The position numbers and the translations under genes are program-made. A stretch of 64,000 bases of DNA. Origin: Flavobacteriaceae bacterium PS02336 (lineage in GTDB: Bacteria > Bacteroidota > Bacteroidia > Flavobacteriales > Flavobacteriaceae). The notes below the pieces were generated by a model. That model was not told where the DNA came from and did not search any database. It saw only the letters and a list, made by a program, of their open reading frames with translations. Shown in pieces: positions 53,325 to 62,668 of this stretch (position 1 is the first letter of the stretch; the number at the start of each line of letters is the position of its first letter). The DNA is taken from NCBI GenBank assembly GCA_029960065.1, contig JASCOF010000003.1, positions 124,001 through 188,000 on the forward strand, read 5' to 3'.

Positions 53325-55322
53325 TTATTCTTGGTAAATGTAAGTTCCTGCTGCACCATTACCATCTTTCCATCCGACAGTTTGTGTTAACCAAGGATTA
53401 TTAACCAAAGCACTTTGATTAAGTCCCATCATGTAGTAATTTGATCTCCATAAAATAGGAGTTGCAACATTACCAACATTGTCCATAGGTGTTGGAGGAG
53501 AGCGCAATTCAAAATTAGCAGTATAAAAAGCTGCTAAAGCAGTAATTTGAGCTTGGAAATTTGCTGCATCTGGATCAACAGAGATAGCTGCACGAGATGT
53601 AGCTAGAGGATCTGTACCTGCTGGACTAGTTCCAATTTTATAATGTAAATAATTTCCAATACGCTGTGTTCCATTTAGTACCGGTATACCTAATTTACTA
53701 TTTGTATTGTCATTAATTGAAGCATCATCGCTGTAAAGCATCCATCTTTGAACATCCCAGAAACGTTTTCCTTCGTAAGCCAACTCTACTCTACGCTCAT
53801 ATAAACAAGCTTCAAGAGCTGCGTATTTGTCTCCTAATGAACCAATTCCGTAGTTATCTGTTGCTGGAATTCCAACACGTTTACGAATTCTTCCTAAATA
53901 CTCTGTAGTATTTGCAATATCACCTTTAGCCGCATAACATTCTGCAATGTTTAATAATAACTCAGCATAACGATAATCTAAGATATCTGTACCTGAAAGC
54001 TGGTAGTTAGATGCATTACTTACGTTAGGACTAGACATTTTACGAACAAAAGCTGGACTCGATACATCATTACCCATACTAAAAGCTACACCTGTAGTTG
54101 CGTTTGTTGACCAGCGATATGCCCAAACAGTAGGAGCTGCAGCTGTAGTTAAACTGTTATTGTATGGCCAGTAACTTCCTGAGAAACCAAATGTTCTATA
54201 AAAACGTGGATCACGATCTCTAAAAAATAAGAATGAGTTGTAATTATTTGCAGCTGTAGGTCTTTTTCCGTTAGCCATAGGAAATAAATCAATCATACCT
54301 TTTGGAGCTTTAACTCCTCCACTTCCTTGTCCTCCTTGACTTGCCAAACGAATTGATCTTTCCCAAGAATTATTTGATTGCAAAGAAGTAGTAACATTAG
54401 CGTTACTTGCTAAAAGTTTAACCGTAATAGCTTCTGGATGAAATGCATTATCATTCAAATAAAACATTCTTTCCCAATCTCTTGCAGTTGTACCATATAA
54501 ACCGTGTCCTTGTGACGTTAATTCTGTTTCTGCTGCTAGCCCAGCAGCTAAAGCAGCATCCCAACGAGCAGTTGATGAATCCCAGCTTTTATTAAATAAT
54601 GGGCTGGCATACGTTAATAATACACGTGCTTTTTGAGCTAATGCTGCACCTTTAGTAAAACGTCCGTAATCACCTGCTGGCCATTTACCCGGTAATAAAC
54701 TTGCAGCTGAATCGAAATCAGCAGTAATTTGATTAACCAATTCAGTTACTGTTGCTCTTGGTATTTTAATTGCTGGATCATCTTTAGACGGAGTCTGAAC
54801 AGTTGTAACAATTGGAACACCACCATAAGTACGCATTAAATCAAAATATTGAACAGCGCGTAAATAATACATTTGCCCTTTAATTTGATCACGAAATGTC
54901 TGGCTCAAATTAGCTCCATCTACATCAATTCTTTCCAGCATAACATTAATATCTCTAATTCTGTTATATGGATCATTAGAAGGGTTTTCAACTAATGTTT
55001 TTCCAAAATAACCTGATCCATCTGCTGCATTTTCCAAAGTTATATTTGGATTAATCATCGCAGAAATACCTCCAATTTCTTCTGTATAAGAAGCCTGAGT
55101 TGTAGTAAACGATCCAACAACTACCGCAGCAGGTGTTTTAAATCCATCGTAAAAATCGTAATACAAATTGTTTACATACCAAGTAACACGTTCTTCACTT
55201 TTAAAGAATTCTTCGTCGTAATATTTATATTGCTTTTTATCTTCTAAAAAGTCATCACTGCATGAAACTCCTAATACCATTAAAAGAATCATTGCTATAT
55301 ATGTACAAAATTTTGCTTTCAT
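53325..55322 (-). CDS. susD: SusD/RagB-family surface glycan-binding lipoprotein
   Basis: This 665-residue surface lipoprotein has Cys21 directly followed by Ser-Asp-Asp-Phe, the Bacteroidota surface-export signal. SusD features are visible: EDKKQYKYYDEEFFKSEERV, an early RAVQYFDLMRTYGGVPIV helix, DYRYAELLLNIAECYAAKGD and RRVELAYEGKRFWDVQRWM. It captures pectin oligomers and hands them to the SusC channel encoded 18 bp upstream. It is larger than typical SusD proteins (about 500-580 residues), with several Asn/Ser-rich insertions. Its gene is followed by a hairpin. Confidence 0.95.
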   Translation of the reverse strand: MKAKFCTYIAMILLMVLGVSCSDDFLEDKKQYKYYDEEFFKSEERVTWYVNNLYYDFYDGFKTPAAVVVGSFTTTQASYTEEIGGISAMINPNITLENAADGSGYFGKTLVENPSNDPYNRIRDINVMLERIDVDGANLSQTFRDQIKGQMYYLRAVQYFDLMRTYGGVPIVTTVQTPSKDDPAIKIPRATVTELVNQITADFDSAASLLPGKWPAGDYGRFTKGAALAQKARVLLTYASPLFNKSWDSSTARWDAALAAGLAAETELTSQGHGLYGTTARDWERMFYLNDNAFHPEAITVKLLASNANVTTSLQSNNSWERSIRLASQGGQGSGGVKAPKGMIDLFPMANGKRPTAANNYNSFLFFRDRDPRFYRTFGFSGSYWPYNNSLTTAAAPTVWAYRWSTNATTGVAFSMGNDVSSPAFVRKMSSPNVSNASNYQLSGTDILDYRYAELLLNIAECYAAKGDIANTTEYLGRIRKRVGIPATDNYGIGSLGDKYAALEACLYERRVELAYEGKRFWDVQRWMLYSDDASINDNTNSKLGIPVLNGTQRIGNYLHYKIGTSPAGTDPLATSRAAISVDPDAANFQAQITALAAFYTANFELRSPPTPMDNVGNVATPILWRSNYYMMGLNQSALVNNPWLTQTVGWKDGNGAAGTYIYQE

Positions 55323-55340
55323 AATTGTTTTTTAGTAAAA

Positions 55341-58300
55341 TTAGAATGATACATTCAAATTAATTGACCAAGTTCTAAGAGTTGGATATCTAGCAGCAGA
55401 ATCATCATACATATTTCTATAATGATCTGGATATGGATTATACAAATCCCATAAGTTATTACCTGTTACTCCTAAAGTAGCTTTTTGAATATTTAATTGT
55501 TTCATTGCTTCTCTTGGAAGTTCAAATCCTACAGTTAAATTTCTAACTACACATCTAAAAGCATTTACTTCCCAGAAATCAGATGGCGCGAAAATATAAT
55601 CTTGTTGTCCCATATTAGGATATTTACCATTAGGATTATCTGTAGCATCATACATATCTGTCCAGAAAGATTCATGAGCCCAATCATTATGCGCAGATGC
55701 CGTACCTTGTTTTACTAAATCAATAGAATTGTAAGCAGACCAAGAAGTTTGAATTTGTGTTTTGAAATAGAATGTTTTATACGTGAAGCCTAAGTTAGTT
55801 GTAAAACCGTAAGTTCTATTGTTGTTAGCAAGTTTAACATAATCTTCGTTTCTCATAATTCTACCATCAGCTCCTGCTTGAGTTCCTGTTGATGCATTAT
55901 AAACTCCAGCTGTATCCTCGTAAGCTAACATTCCTTTTCTCATAAGACTTACGTTAGTAATTCCCATGTAAGAAGGCACAGTTCCTGCAGCTGTAGCTCT
56001 CTGTGTTAAATAGCTCCAATAATTAGCTACATCCTCATCTGTTCTTAAGATACCGTCACCAGTTGAAGTTTGTTTCCATGTATTGAATCCCCACACTGGG
56101 AAAAAAGTAGAAGCTCCAACCATTGTAACATTAGTATTCGCATCTGTTCTAGCAAGTTCTGGATATTTTTTAACTTCATTATTTGAAAATCCAAAGTTCA
56201 CCCCAACTTTATAGCTAAAATCATTTTTTATTTTATCATTCCAGTTTAAACTAAATTCACTTCCCCATGCATCAATAGCTGCGTAGTTTACCTCGGCGAA
56301 ACCACCTCCAACTGTAATTGGAGTACCTGCCTCACCAGCTAATCCGATCAGCATTTCTGAAGACTTATCATAATAAAAATCAGCTGTTAGTTGTAATCTA
56401 TTTTTTAAGAATCCTAAATCAAAACCAAGGTTGTTTTTGATAGTAGTATCCCAATGTACATCTCTATTTGGATTTGGACGCGGTGTAATTCCACCTCCTA
56501 AAAGACCTCCATTTCCACCAAACTGAGCTCCTTTATCTGGCAATGGCTCATAAAATTGTAACCATCTCCAATAATCAATATTATCTTTACCCGTTTTTCC
56601 GATTGAGTAACGTATTTTGAAATTATTGACCCATGAAACATTATCAGTAAACCAGTCTTCTTTAGATACAACCCAACCTAATTGAGCACCTGGGAAAAAT
56701 CCCCAGTAATTATCTGGAGCAAATTTAGTAGAAGCATCACTTCTAAATATAAACTCAGCAATATATCTGTCTTTATAGCTATAGTTTACACGTCCTAAAT
56801 AAGATTGCGTTCCTGACTCCACTTTTATAGCTTGTGAGTTTGTACTTATTGGCCCTGCAGTGGTACTATTCCCTAAAAAGTCTTTTGAGGTTCCTTCATA
56901 AGCCAAACGAACATTTTTGTTCCATGCTTCTGATTGCTCATAACCAAACATTGCTGACACATTATGATTTCCAAACGTTCTAGCATATGTTGCAAAAAAG
57001 TTCGCCTGTATTAATTTATCTAAGTCTGTCGTATAATAAACTCTAGAACCACGAATGTTTGTTTCAACAGTGTAAATTGAATTAGGATTCTCTAAGTGAT
57101 TATCAGCTAAATGGTGATTTGTTATTCTAGCTAAATCATAAGGCAATTGGTATTGCTCTGTATAACTGCTAGATTGGCTTCTTGCATAACTTCCTTTTAC
57201 ACTTAAACCTTTTACAAATGGTAATTTATACTCTAGAGACAAGTTCACATTGTATGAAAACTGCTCTTCAATCTGCTTTCCAGCATCTAAACCTGCAAAA
57301 TAATTCCATCCTGCAATAGTCGTATTAGAGTTGGCACTTCCTAAGTTACGATCTGTACGTGGAAATGGAGACATCCAGTATGTTTTACCGCCTACAGTAG
57401 TTTCCCATGGAATATATTTAGGCATATGTACTAGATAAGCATAATCTGCTTGTTCTCCTCCAGCTGCTGAACCAAAACTACTATCGTTTAAGTTAGCCGA
57501 AGCTTTAGAGAATGATTTAGTTACATCAGTTGTAATAGCCGAAACGGAAGCAGAAAATTCTAAATCATTAGATATTTTGATGTTAGTTCCTGTTCTAAAA
57601 TTCCATTTTTTATAATCTTGCTCTCCTAAGTTAGGTCCTTGATCAAAATAGGTAATACCTGCAAAATAGGTTGCTCTTTCTGTTCCTCCACTTGCAGAAA
57701 GTGATTGTCTTTGCTGAACAGCAGGTTTCCATGCTTTTTTAAGCCAATCATAATCTAAACCTTTCATTTGCTCAAGCTCTGCCGCAGAAAAATATTTAGT
57801 TCTATCAGCTTCTAAATTAGAATTTAAAAATCTATTTTTCCAAATTCCATGCTCATAAGCACTCATAGTTTTACTATGGCTTACTGCATCATTAATTGCA
57901 TATTGGCTGTAGTAAGTAAACTTTGGTTTTCCAGATTTTCCTCTTTTAGTCTTTACAATAACAGCTCCTTGTGAAGCTCTAGATCCGTAAATTGCCGCAG
58001 AACCATCTTTTAAGATCGTTATACTTTCAATTTCTGAAGGATCCAACTGGTTGAAGGTATCCAATGTAGGTTTTCCATTTTGAGGATCAATTTGCACCAT
58101 GTCATCAATAACTACTAATGGAACTGTTGAATTACCATCTTTTGAAAATCCGAAATTCTGACGTATCTGAATAGTTGCAGGATCACTAGGACGAGTTGAA
58201 CCTCCTGATATACTTACACCTGGAGTTAAACCTCTTAATGCTTCAGACAAATTAGATACTGGTAAATCCTGAAATTCCTCAGGCTTTAATGTAACAATAG

Positions 58301-58673
58301 CTCCAGTAACATTATTCTTTTTCTGTGTACCGTAGGCAACAACAACAATGTCGTCTAATACATTAGAATCTTCTTGCATTTTAGCATCAACATTAGTACG
58401 ACCATTTAAAGGAATTTCCATTTTCTTCATTCCAATAAAAGAAAAAACTAATGTTCCTCCTGGTTTAACCTTAATCTGATACTTACCATTATAATCAGTA
58501 ATAACAGAGTTCTTTGTCGATTTCTCTGTTACGTTTACTCCTGGAAGAAGACCAGATATGTTATCAGTTACTGTTCCTGTTACTGTAACTGAAGTTGAGT
58601 TCTGAGCGTAACTCAACACACTCATCAAGGTAAACAAAAGAAAACTACATCTTTTTATAAGTGCTTGTTTCAT
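55341..58673 (-). CDS. susC: SusC/RagA-family TonB-dependent oligosaccharide transporter
   Basis: This is a 1110-residue outer-membrane channel. After the signal peptide (SVLSYAQ about 24) comes a CarboxypepD_reg-like domain (VTVTGTVTDNISGLLPGVNV, about 28-105), then a TonB-box/plug start DDIVVVAYGTQKKNNVTGAI and the plug signature SNLSEALRGLTPGV, DGSAAIYGSRASQGAVIVKTK. The remainder is a beta-barrel ending in Phe (INLNVSF). It imports pectin oligomers with energy from TonB. There is no N-terminal STN domain, so regulation by an ECF anti-sigma partner is not expected. Its promoter region is 690 bp with a tandem CAGGA element. Confidence 0.96.
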   Translation of the reverse strand: MKQALIKRCSFLLFTLMSVLSYAQNSTSVTVTGTVTDNISGLLPGVNVTEKSTKNSVITDYNGKYQIKVKPGGTLVFSFIGMKKMEIPLNGRTNVDAKMQEDSNVLDDIVVVAYGTQKKNNVTGAIVTLKPEEFQDLPVSNLSEALRGLTPGVSISGGSTRPSDPATIQIRQNFGFSKDGNSTVPLVVIDDMVQIDPQNGKPTLDTFNQLDPSEIESITILKDGSAAIYGSRASQGAVIVKTKRGKSGKPKFTYYSQYAINDAVSHSKTMSAYEHGIWKNRFLNSNLEADRTKYFSAAELEQMKGLDYDWLKKAWKPAVQQRQSLSASGGTERATYFAGITYFDQGPNLGEQDYKKWNFRTGTNIKISNDLEFSASVSAITTDVTKSFSKASANLNDSSFGSAAGGEQADYAYLVHMPKYIPWETTVGGKTYWMSPFPRTDRNLGSANSNTTIAGWNYFAGLDAGKQIEEQFSYNVNLSLEYKLPFVKGLSVKGSYARSQSSSYTEQYQLPYDLARITNHHLADNHLENPNSIYTVETNIRGSRVYYTTDLDKLIQANFFATYARTFGNHNVSAMFGYEQSEAWNKNVRLAYEGTSKDFLGNSTTAGPISTNSQAIKVESGTQSYLGRVNYSYKDRYIAEFIFRSDASTKFAPDNYWGFFPGAQLGWVVSKEDWFTDNVSWVNNFKIRYSIGKTGKDNIDYWRWLQFYEPLPDKGAQFGGNGGLLGGGITPRPNPNRDVHWDTTIKNNLGFDLGFLKNRLQLTADFYYDKSSEMLIGLAGEAGTPITVGGGFAEVNYAAIDAWGSEFSLNWNDKIKNDFSYKVGVNFGFSNNEVKKYPELARTDANTNVTMVGASTFFPVWGFNTWKQTSTGDGILRTDEDVANYWSYLTQRATAAGTVPSYMGITNVSLMRKGMLAYEDTAGVYNASTGTQAGADGRIMRNEDYVKLANNNRTYGFTTNLGFTYKTFYFKTQIQTSWSAYNSIDLVKQGTASAHNDWAHESFWTDMYDATDNPNGKYPNMGQQDYIFAPSDFWEVNAFRCVVRNLTVGFELPREAMKQLNIQKATLGVTGNNLWDLYNPYPDHYRNMYDDSAARYPTLRTWSINLNVSF

Positions 58674-58809
58674 AAATGTTTTTTTTGGTTAGGTTATTAA
58701 TTGTTAGTTAGTCATGTTAAAATATGCCTTAGCAGATAATAAAATTTTAACTTAAAGAAATCTTAAAGAATTTCATTAAATGTTTAAAACACATTTATTT
58801 TTTGTCTTC

Positions 58810-58854
58810 CAAAAATATAACGATGTAGTATTAGAACCGTCCTGCTCTATCCTG
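58810..58854 (-). promoter_or_regulatory. susC promoter with tandem CAGGA element
   Basis: The minus strand reads CAGGA (58854-58850), TAGAG, CAGGA (58844-58840), 22 nt, then TATTTTTG (58817-58810), which fits the TAnnTTTG -7 consensus of Bacteroidota. No -33 TTG is present, as for an activator-dependent promoter; the repeat would sit directly upstream of that position. The leader would be about 130 nt. Confidence 0.65.
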
Positions 58855-58980
58855 TTTTAATCATGTATTCTCAAAAAAAACAACACAAAAAAAACAATAT
58901 TAATAAAAATTGAATGGAAAAAATATACGGAATAGAATATTTGAGACAAATGTTTGCTTAAAACAAAATTTAAGATCCTA

Positions 58981-59201
58981 TTTTTATCAAAAAACAGCAA
59001 GATTTTTATCAAAAATAATCATCTACTATTTATTCTGCAAAACTAAATACATCACAACTGATTCCTAAGTTCTTACAAAAATGCACTTTTTTACGAAAAC
59101 GATAGAGTTAATTAATTAAACCAATGCTGTTTCATACTAAATTTTTTACAAAATCAACACCGGATACTCTGCGAAATAATTGAAAATAAATTTTATCAAA
59201 A
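58981..59201. other. AT-rich region upstream of susC with three TTTTATCAAAA copies
   Basis: The 58674-59362 gap contains no credible gene. TTTTTATCAAAAA occurs at 58981-58993 and 59003-59015, exactly 22 bp apart, and TTTTATCAAAA again at 59191-59201. A TAGTTTTG box on the minus strand (59038-59045) is a possible second promoter. Phased AT repeats suggest binding of a nucleoid protein or regulator. Confidence 0.4.
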
Positions 59202-59281
59202 TAAAATATTTTTAAACGTAATTTCTGATTAACATAAATCACAAGTACTATTTTATTTATATTTCACAAAGAAAGAACAAT

Positions 59282-59330
59282 AAAAAAACCTGCTAATCGC
59301 AGACAAACTGTCTTGATAGCAGGTTTTTTT
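59282..59330 (-). terminator. Strong, bidirectional rho-independent terminator after CE8
   Basis: AAAAAACCTGCTA (59283-59295) pairs with TAGCAGGTTTTTT (59317-59329), with a second hairpin AGACA-AAC-TGTCT in the loop. It is A/T-flanked on both strands, so it can work both ways. It ends the CE8 transcript and isolates the susC promoter from upstream transcription. Confidence 0.88.
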
Positions 59331-59362
59331 TAATTTATAGTCTTTTTCGAGAGAATTTACAA

Positions 59363-60346
59363 TTACCCGAAGGGATTCCAACCATTTAAAACTAAATCTT
59401 TATTATATTTTTTTAGATCATCTTTCTTTAACTGATGCGACCAGGATACTCTTTGTGATATATCTTTGGCGCTAGAACCTTTACTTCCAAATTCTGCATA
59501 ATAAGCGGTTTTGTCTTTGTCTGGAAATCTAGTATCAATCCAAGCATTCCAACCTTGAGGAATGATATGCGAACCTAAATCGGTATTGATAAAAACGGTT
59601 TGGGCATAAGGTCTCCAAGGTCTTCCTAGAAATACTTTATCTACCGATTTGTCTTTTACAGTAAGCTTGCAATCAACAAAAACAAAACCATAAGTTTGTC
59701 CTTGCGGAGTTGAAGCTGCCGTAATATACGAGTTCGTTAAACTTTCGATAGTACATTTATAAAAATAAGCTGTAGCAGCACCAAAAATAAAATCTACTGT
59801 TCCGTTGATAAAACAGTTCTCAAAATAAGTGCGGGTGTTTCCTTCTGATAAATAAAGTGTGTCTTGATTGCCAAGAAGATTGCAGTTCTTTACCGCAACT
59901 CTATCACTTTTAATATGAAGTGCCACCGCCTGCCCTACTCTTCCAGCTGTATTTTCGACAGTAAGGTTTTCCAGCGTACAATCGTTTCCTTTAATTAAAA
60001 AAGAATACGAAGTTGAAGTTCCAAATTCTTTTTTACCTGACGGATCTGGTTCTCGAAGCGGTTTCCCTGAATAATCATCAAATGAAATTATGGTTTTATT
60101 TCGGTCTATACCTTTTAAAGTAATGAAAGTTTTGGAAGCTGGAATTTCCAATTTCTCGACATACTTTCCTGGCTTTATAGTGATTACAACACGTTTCTCT
60201 GAATTATCTTTTACATTATTCACCGCTTCCTGAATGGTTTTAAAATCTCCAGAACCGTCTTGAGCAACGGTTAATGCTAATTTATTATCCAGCGTTTGGG
60301 CTGATATTGAAAGTGTTATTAGAAATAAAAACAGAATATGTTTCAT
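59363..60346 (-). CDS. CE8 pectin methylesterase
   Basis: The start is set at ATG 60346 (327 residues) because MKHILFLFLITLSISAQ is a signal peptide, and the longer frame runs through a repeat element. CE8 motifs are complete: GQAVALHI with Gln139, NQDTLY with Gln161/Asp162, GTVDFIFGAA with Asp185, and FLGRPWRPYAQ with Arg242, on a right-handed beta-helix. It removes methyl esters from homogalacturonan so that pectate lyases and GH28 can act. It is followed by a strong terminator and lies upstream of susC but separately transcribed. Confidence 0.95.
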   Translation of the reverse strand: MKHILFLFLITLSISAQTLDNKLALTVAQDGSGDFKTIQEAVNNVKDNSEKRVVITIKPGKYVEKLEIPASKTFITLKGIDRNKTIISFDDYSGKPLREPDPSGKKEFGTSTSYSFLIKGNDCTLENLTVENTAGRVGQAVALHIKSDRVAVKNCNLLGNQDTLYLSEGNTRTYFENCFINGTVDFIFGAATAYFYKCTIESLTNSYITAASTPQGQTYGFVFVDCKLTVKDKSVDKVFLGRPWRPYAQTVFINTDLGSHIIPQGWNAWIDTRFPDKDKTAYYAEFGSKGSSAKDISQRVSWSHQLKKDDLKKYNKDLVLNGWNPFG

Positions 60347-60383
60347 AGTATTTAATGTTAGGATTTTTAGACAAAGTTTATCT

Positions 60384-60468
60384 GTAGAGACGCACCGCAG
60401 TTCGTCTACGCCATGTATATCAAACATTGTGGCTACGTTACGTTAGACGCACTGCGGTGCGTCTCTAC
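60384..60468. repeat. Perfect 17-bp inverted repeat GTAGAGACGCACCGCAG
   Basis: Arms at 60384-60400 and 60452-60468 pair perfectly, with inner CGTCTACG/CGTTAGACG similarity. It lies between the GH127 stop and the CE8 start and is of a type different from the other repeats here. Confidence 0.88.
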
Positions 60469-60494
60469 GAAAAAACAGGAATCTATATATAATT

Positions 60495-62510
60495 TTAATG
60501 CGACATCCAAACCGTCATTTCTCCTTTTCCTTTATTTCCCCATGCAAAATACGGAATCAATTTTACTTGAACAGCCGTTGCATCCTTAGAAGAAAGAGGC
60601 TTGTACAACGTTTTATTCCATGAATTATTCGACTTTATAACAGCTTCAGCATCAATACTCACTAAGTTTCTATTGTTTAATATAAAATTGTTGGTTGCAA
60701 AATTCGATTTCAAATTCAAAGCCACATCATTTACACTTATTTTTGCAGGAAGCTGATCCGATTCTAAACAATACACCAAAGGACCTCTTTTTACAGCTAT
60801 CTGATTTTTAACCTCTTCAACCAACGGATTAGCTTCCATCAATTCAACAGGCATTGGAAGATTTAATTCAATCACATCTCCTTTTTTCCATTTTCGGTTT
60901 AATTTCAAATAAGTTCCAGAAACGATTTTATCAGTAATCTTTGCATTATTTACCGAAACTTCCGCATTCTGACTCCAGGCCGGAATTCTTAAAAAGAAAG
61001 TCTGTAAATCTTTTGAAGCTTTTATAATTTTCAATGTTATTTTTCCGTCCCAAGGATAATTGGTTTGCTGCTCAATTTCGATTTCTTCTCCGTTTAAAGA
61101 TTTTGTTTTCAATTGATTACTTCCGTATAAATTTACATACAAACCTTCTTTCGAAATATTGTAAGCATAATTTCCAACTTCAGCCACCGTTCTGGTTACG
61201 TTTGGTGCACAGCAATTTGATAAAGCAATATAACCTTCACGTTCATTTCCCCAACGTTGATGAAATGGTAAATCATTAGAAACATTCAGCGGATTGTTAT
61301 ACAAGAATTTTTCTCCTTCTAAATCCATTCCAGAAAGCACACTGTTATATAATGCTAATTCTACAATATCAGCATATTTCGCGTCTCCCGTAATTTGAAG
61401 CATTCTCCAGTTCCATAACACATTTCCAATATTGGCGCAGGTTTCAGTATGAGCCGTTGCATTGGGCAATTGAAAAGGTCTTCCATATGCCTGATGAATT
61501 TTCTGCACTACAGTTGGATCATAAGAAGTTCCGTCTGGCGAAACGCCGTCGTATAAAGAACCACAACCTCCAGTAATGTACATTTTGCGATACGTTACAT
61601 CATCCCAAATGGACTCTAAATTGTCCAATAATTTCTTTTCCCCCGTTTCAGCATATAAATCAGCAACTCCTGCGTACAAGTAATTTGCTCTTACAGCGTG
61701 TCCCATTGCAGTTGTCTGTTGTCTAAACGGAACTCTGTCCTGATTATCATCGGTTCCGTCATTTGTAGTTCCCCGAATATCGATTAGATTATTAGCTAAT
61801 TCCAGATATTTCGGATTTTTAGTTGTTCTGTACATTTCGACAATTCCCATATAATGAGACGGACAAATCGCATTTCGGGCTAATTCTGGTGAAGCTTTTT
61901 TATAGAAATCATACAAGAAATCGGCAACTCCTTTTGCGATATTGAGGAAATTTGTTTTTCCGGTAGCACGATAATGAATACAAGCCGCAGTCATTAAATG
62001 TCCCATATTGTATTTCTCAAAACCCAATTGTTTTTTCACTTCTTCTGGACCTAAAGTTCCCCAGCGTTCATCGATTAAAACGGGTGTATGAATGTAACCG
62101 TCTTTGCGCTGTACTTTCGCGAAAAGCGCAATAGCTTTATCCATTTCGGCATCTAGCTTTTTATCTTTTGTAACAGCATAAGTTGCAGCCATTCCTTCAA
62201 AAATCTTATAGAAATCACCATCATGAAACGAAGGGCCTTTGAAAGTTCCTTTGCTTAAACCTGCAGCAATTTCGAAATTTTTATAGGCATGCGAAGTTTC
62301 ATTATGATACAAATCCCACATATACGGCAATGTATTTTGGGTTTCTACATCAAATTGTTCTTTCCAAAAACCGTTTGTCCATTTTACATCTTGAAGACCA
62401 ATACTTTGTAATTTAGAATACGGACTTTCTGAATTGGCAACTAAACCTTTGTTCTGTGCAAAGATTACCGTTGAAAGAAATAACGATGATATGATGATGT
62501 TCTTTTTCAT
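60495..62510 (-). CDS. GH127 family enzyme (beta-L-arabinofuranosidase type)
   Basis: This 671-residue secreted protein has signal peptide MKKNIIISSLFLSTVIFAQ and an (alpha/alpha)6 barrel. The zinc/cysteine site of GH127 is intact: Glu356 and Cys358 in HTETCAN, and Cys433-Cys434 in ALSNCCAPN, where one Cys is the nucleophile. Other marks are KNFEIAAGL, FHDGDFYKIFEGMAATYA and AMGHAVRANYLYAG. GH127 enzymes remove beta-L-arabinofuranose, and one pectin-locus member removes aceric acid from RG-II; both suit this locus. It follows a PL1 gene. Confidence 0.93.
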   Translation of the reverse strand: MKKNIIISSLFLSTVIFAQNKGLVANSESPYSKLQSIGLQDVKWTNGFWKEQFDVETQNTLPYMWDLYHNETSHAYKNFEIAAGLSKGTFKGPSFHDGDFYKIFEGMAATYAVTKDKKLDAEMDKAIALFAKVQRKDGYIHTPVLIDERWGTLGPEEVKKQLGFEKYNMGHLMTAACIHYRATGKTNFLNIAKGVADFLYDFYKKASPELARNAICPSHYMGIVEMYRTTKNPKYLELANNLIDIRGTTNDGTDDNQDRVPFRQQTTAMGHAVRANYLYAGVADLYAETGEKKLLDNLESIWDDVTYRKMYITGGCGSLYDGVSPDGTSYDPTVVQKIHQAYGRPFQLPNATAHTETCANIGNVLWNWRMLQITGDAKYADIVELALYNSVLSGMDLEGEKFLYNNPLNVSNDLPFHQRWGNEREGYIALSNCCAPNVTRTVAEVGNYAYNISKEGLYVNLYGSNQLKTKSLNGEEIEIEQQTNYPWDGKITLKIIKASKDLQTFFLRIPAWSQNAEVSVNNAKITDKIVSGTYLKLNRKWKKGDVIELNLPMPVELMEANPLVEEVKNQIAVKRGPLVYCLESDQLPAKISVNDVALNLKSNFATNNFILNNRNLVSIDAEAVIKSNNSWNKTLYKPLSSKDATAVQVKLIPYFAWGNKGKGEMTVWMSH

Positions 62511-62529
62511 TTTGAATATATTTTTTGGT

Positions 62530-62659
62530 AGCCACTAATTACTCGAATTGCACTAATTTTTTATTTTTCTTGCCACAGATTAAAAGGATTAAATTGACTT
62601 TACACTAAATAATCTGTGCTAATCCTTTTAATCTGTGGCAAAAAACTAATTCGTGGCAA
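62530..62659. repeat. Doubly nested CCACTAATTA / CCACAGATTA inverted repeat
   Basis: Outer arms begin AGCCACTAATTACTCGAATT at 62530 and end ACTAATTCGTGGCAA at 62659. Inner arms are TTGCCACAGATTAAAAGGATT and AATCCTTTTAATCTGTGGCAA, a perfect 21-bp pair. It fills the gap between the partial PL1 gene and GH127. Confidence 0.88.
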
Positions 62660-62668
62660 ACCCATTTT

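Noticed and set aside
53325..58673. ECF sigma/anti-sigma control of susC
   Set aside because: SusC lacks the N-terminal STN signalling domain and no sigma or anti-sigma gene is adjacent.
60347..60427. N-terminal extension of the CE8 gene to 60427
   Set aside because: The extension passes through an inverted repeat and would bury the signal peptide at residues 28-45; ATG 60346 is a better start.
5611..62659. Repeated CCACAGATT and TTGTCATTTC segments as a possible CRISPR array
   Set aside because: Copies are scattered over kilobases, are inverted pairs rather than direct repeats, and have no regular spacers or cas genes.
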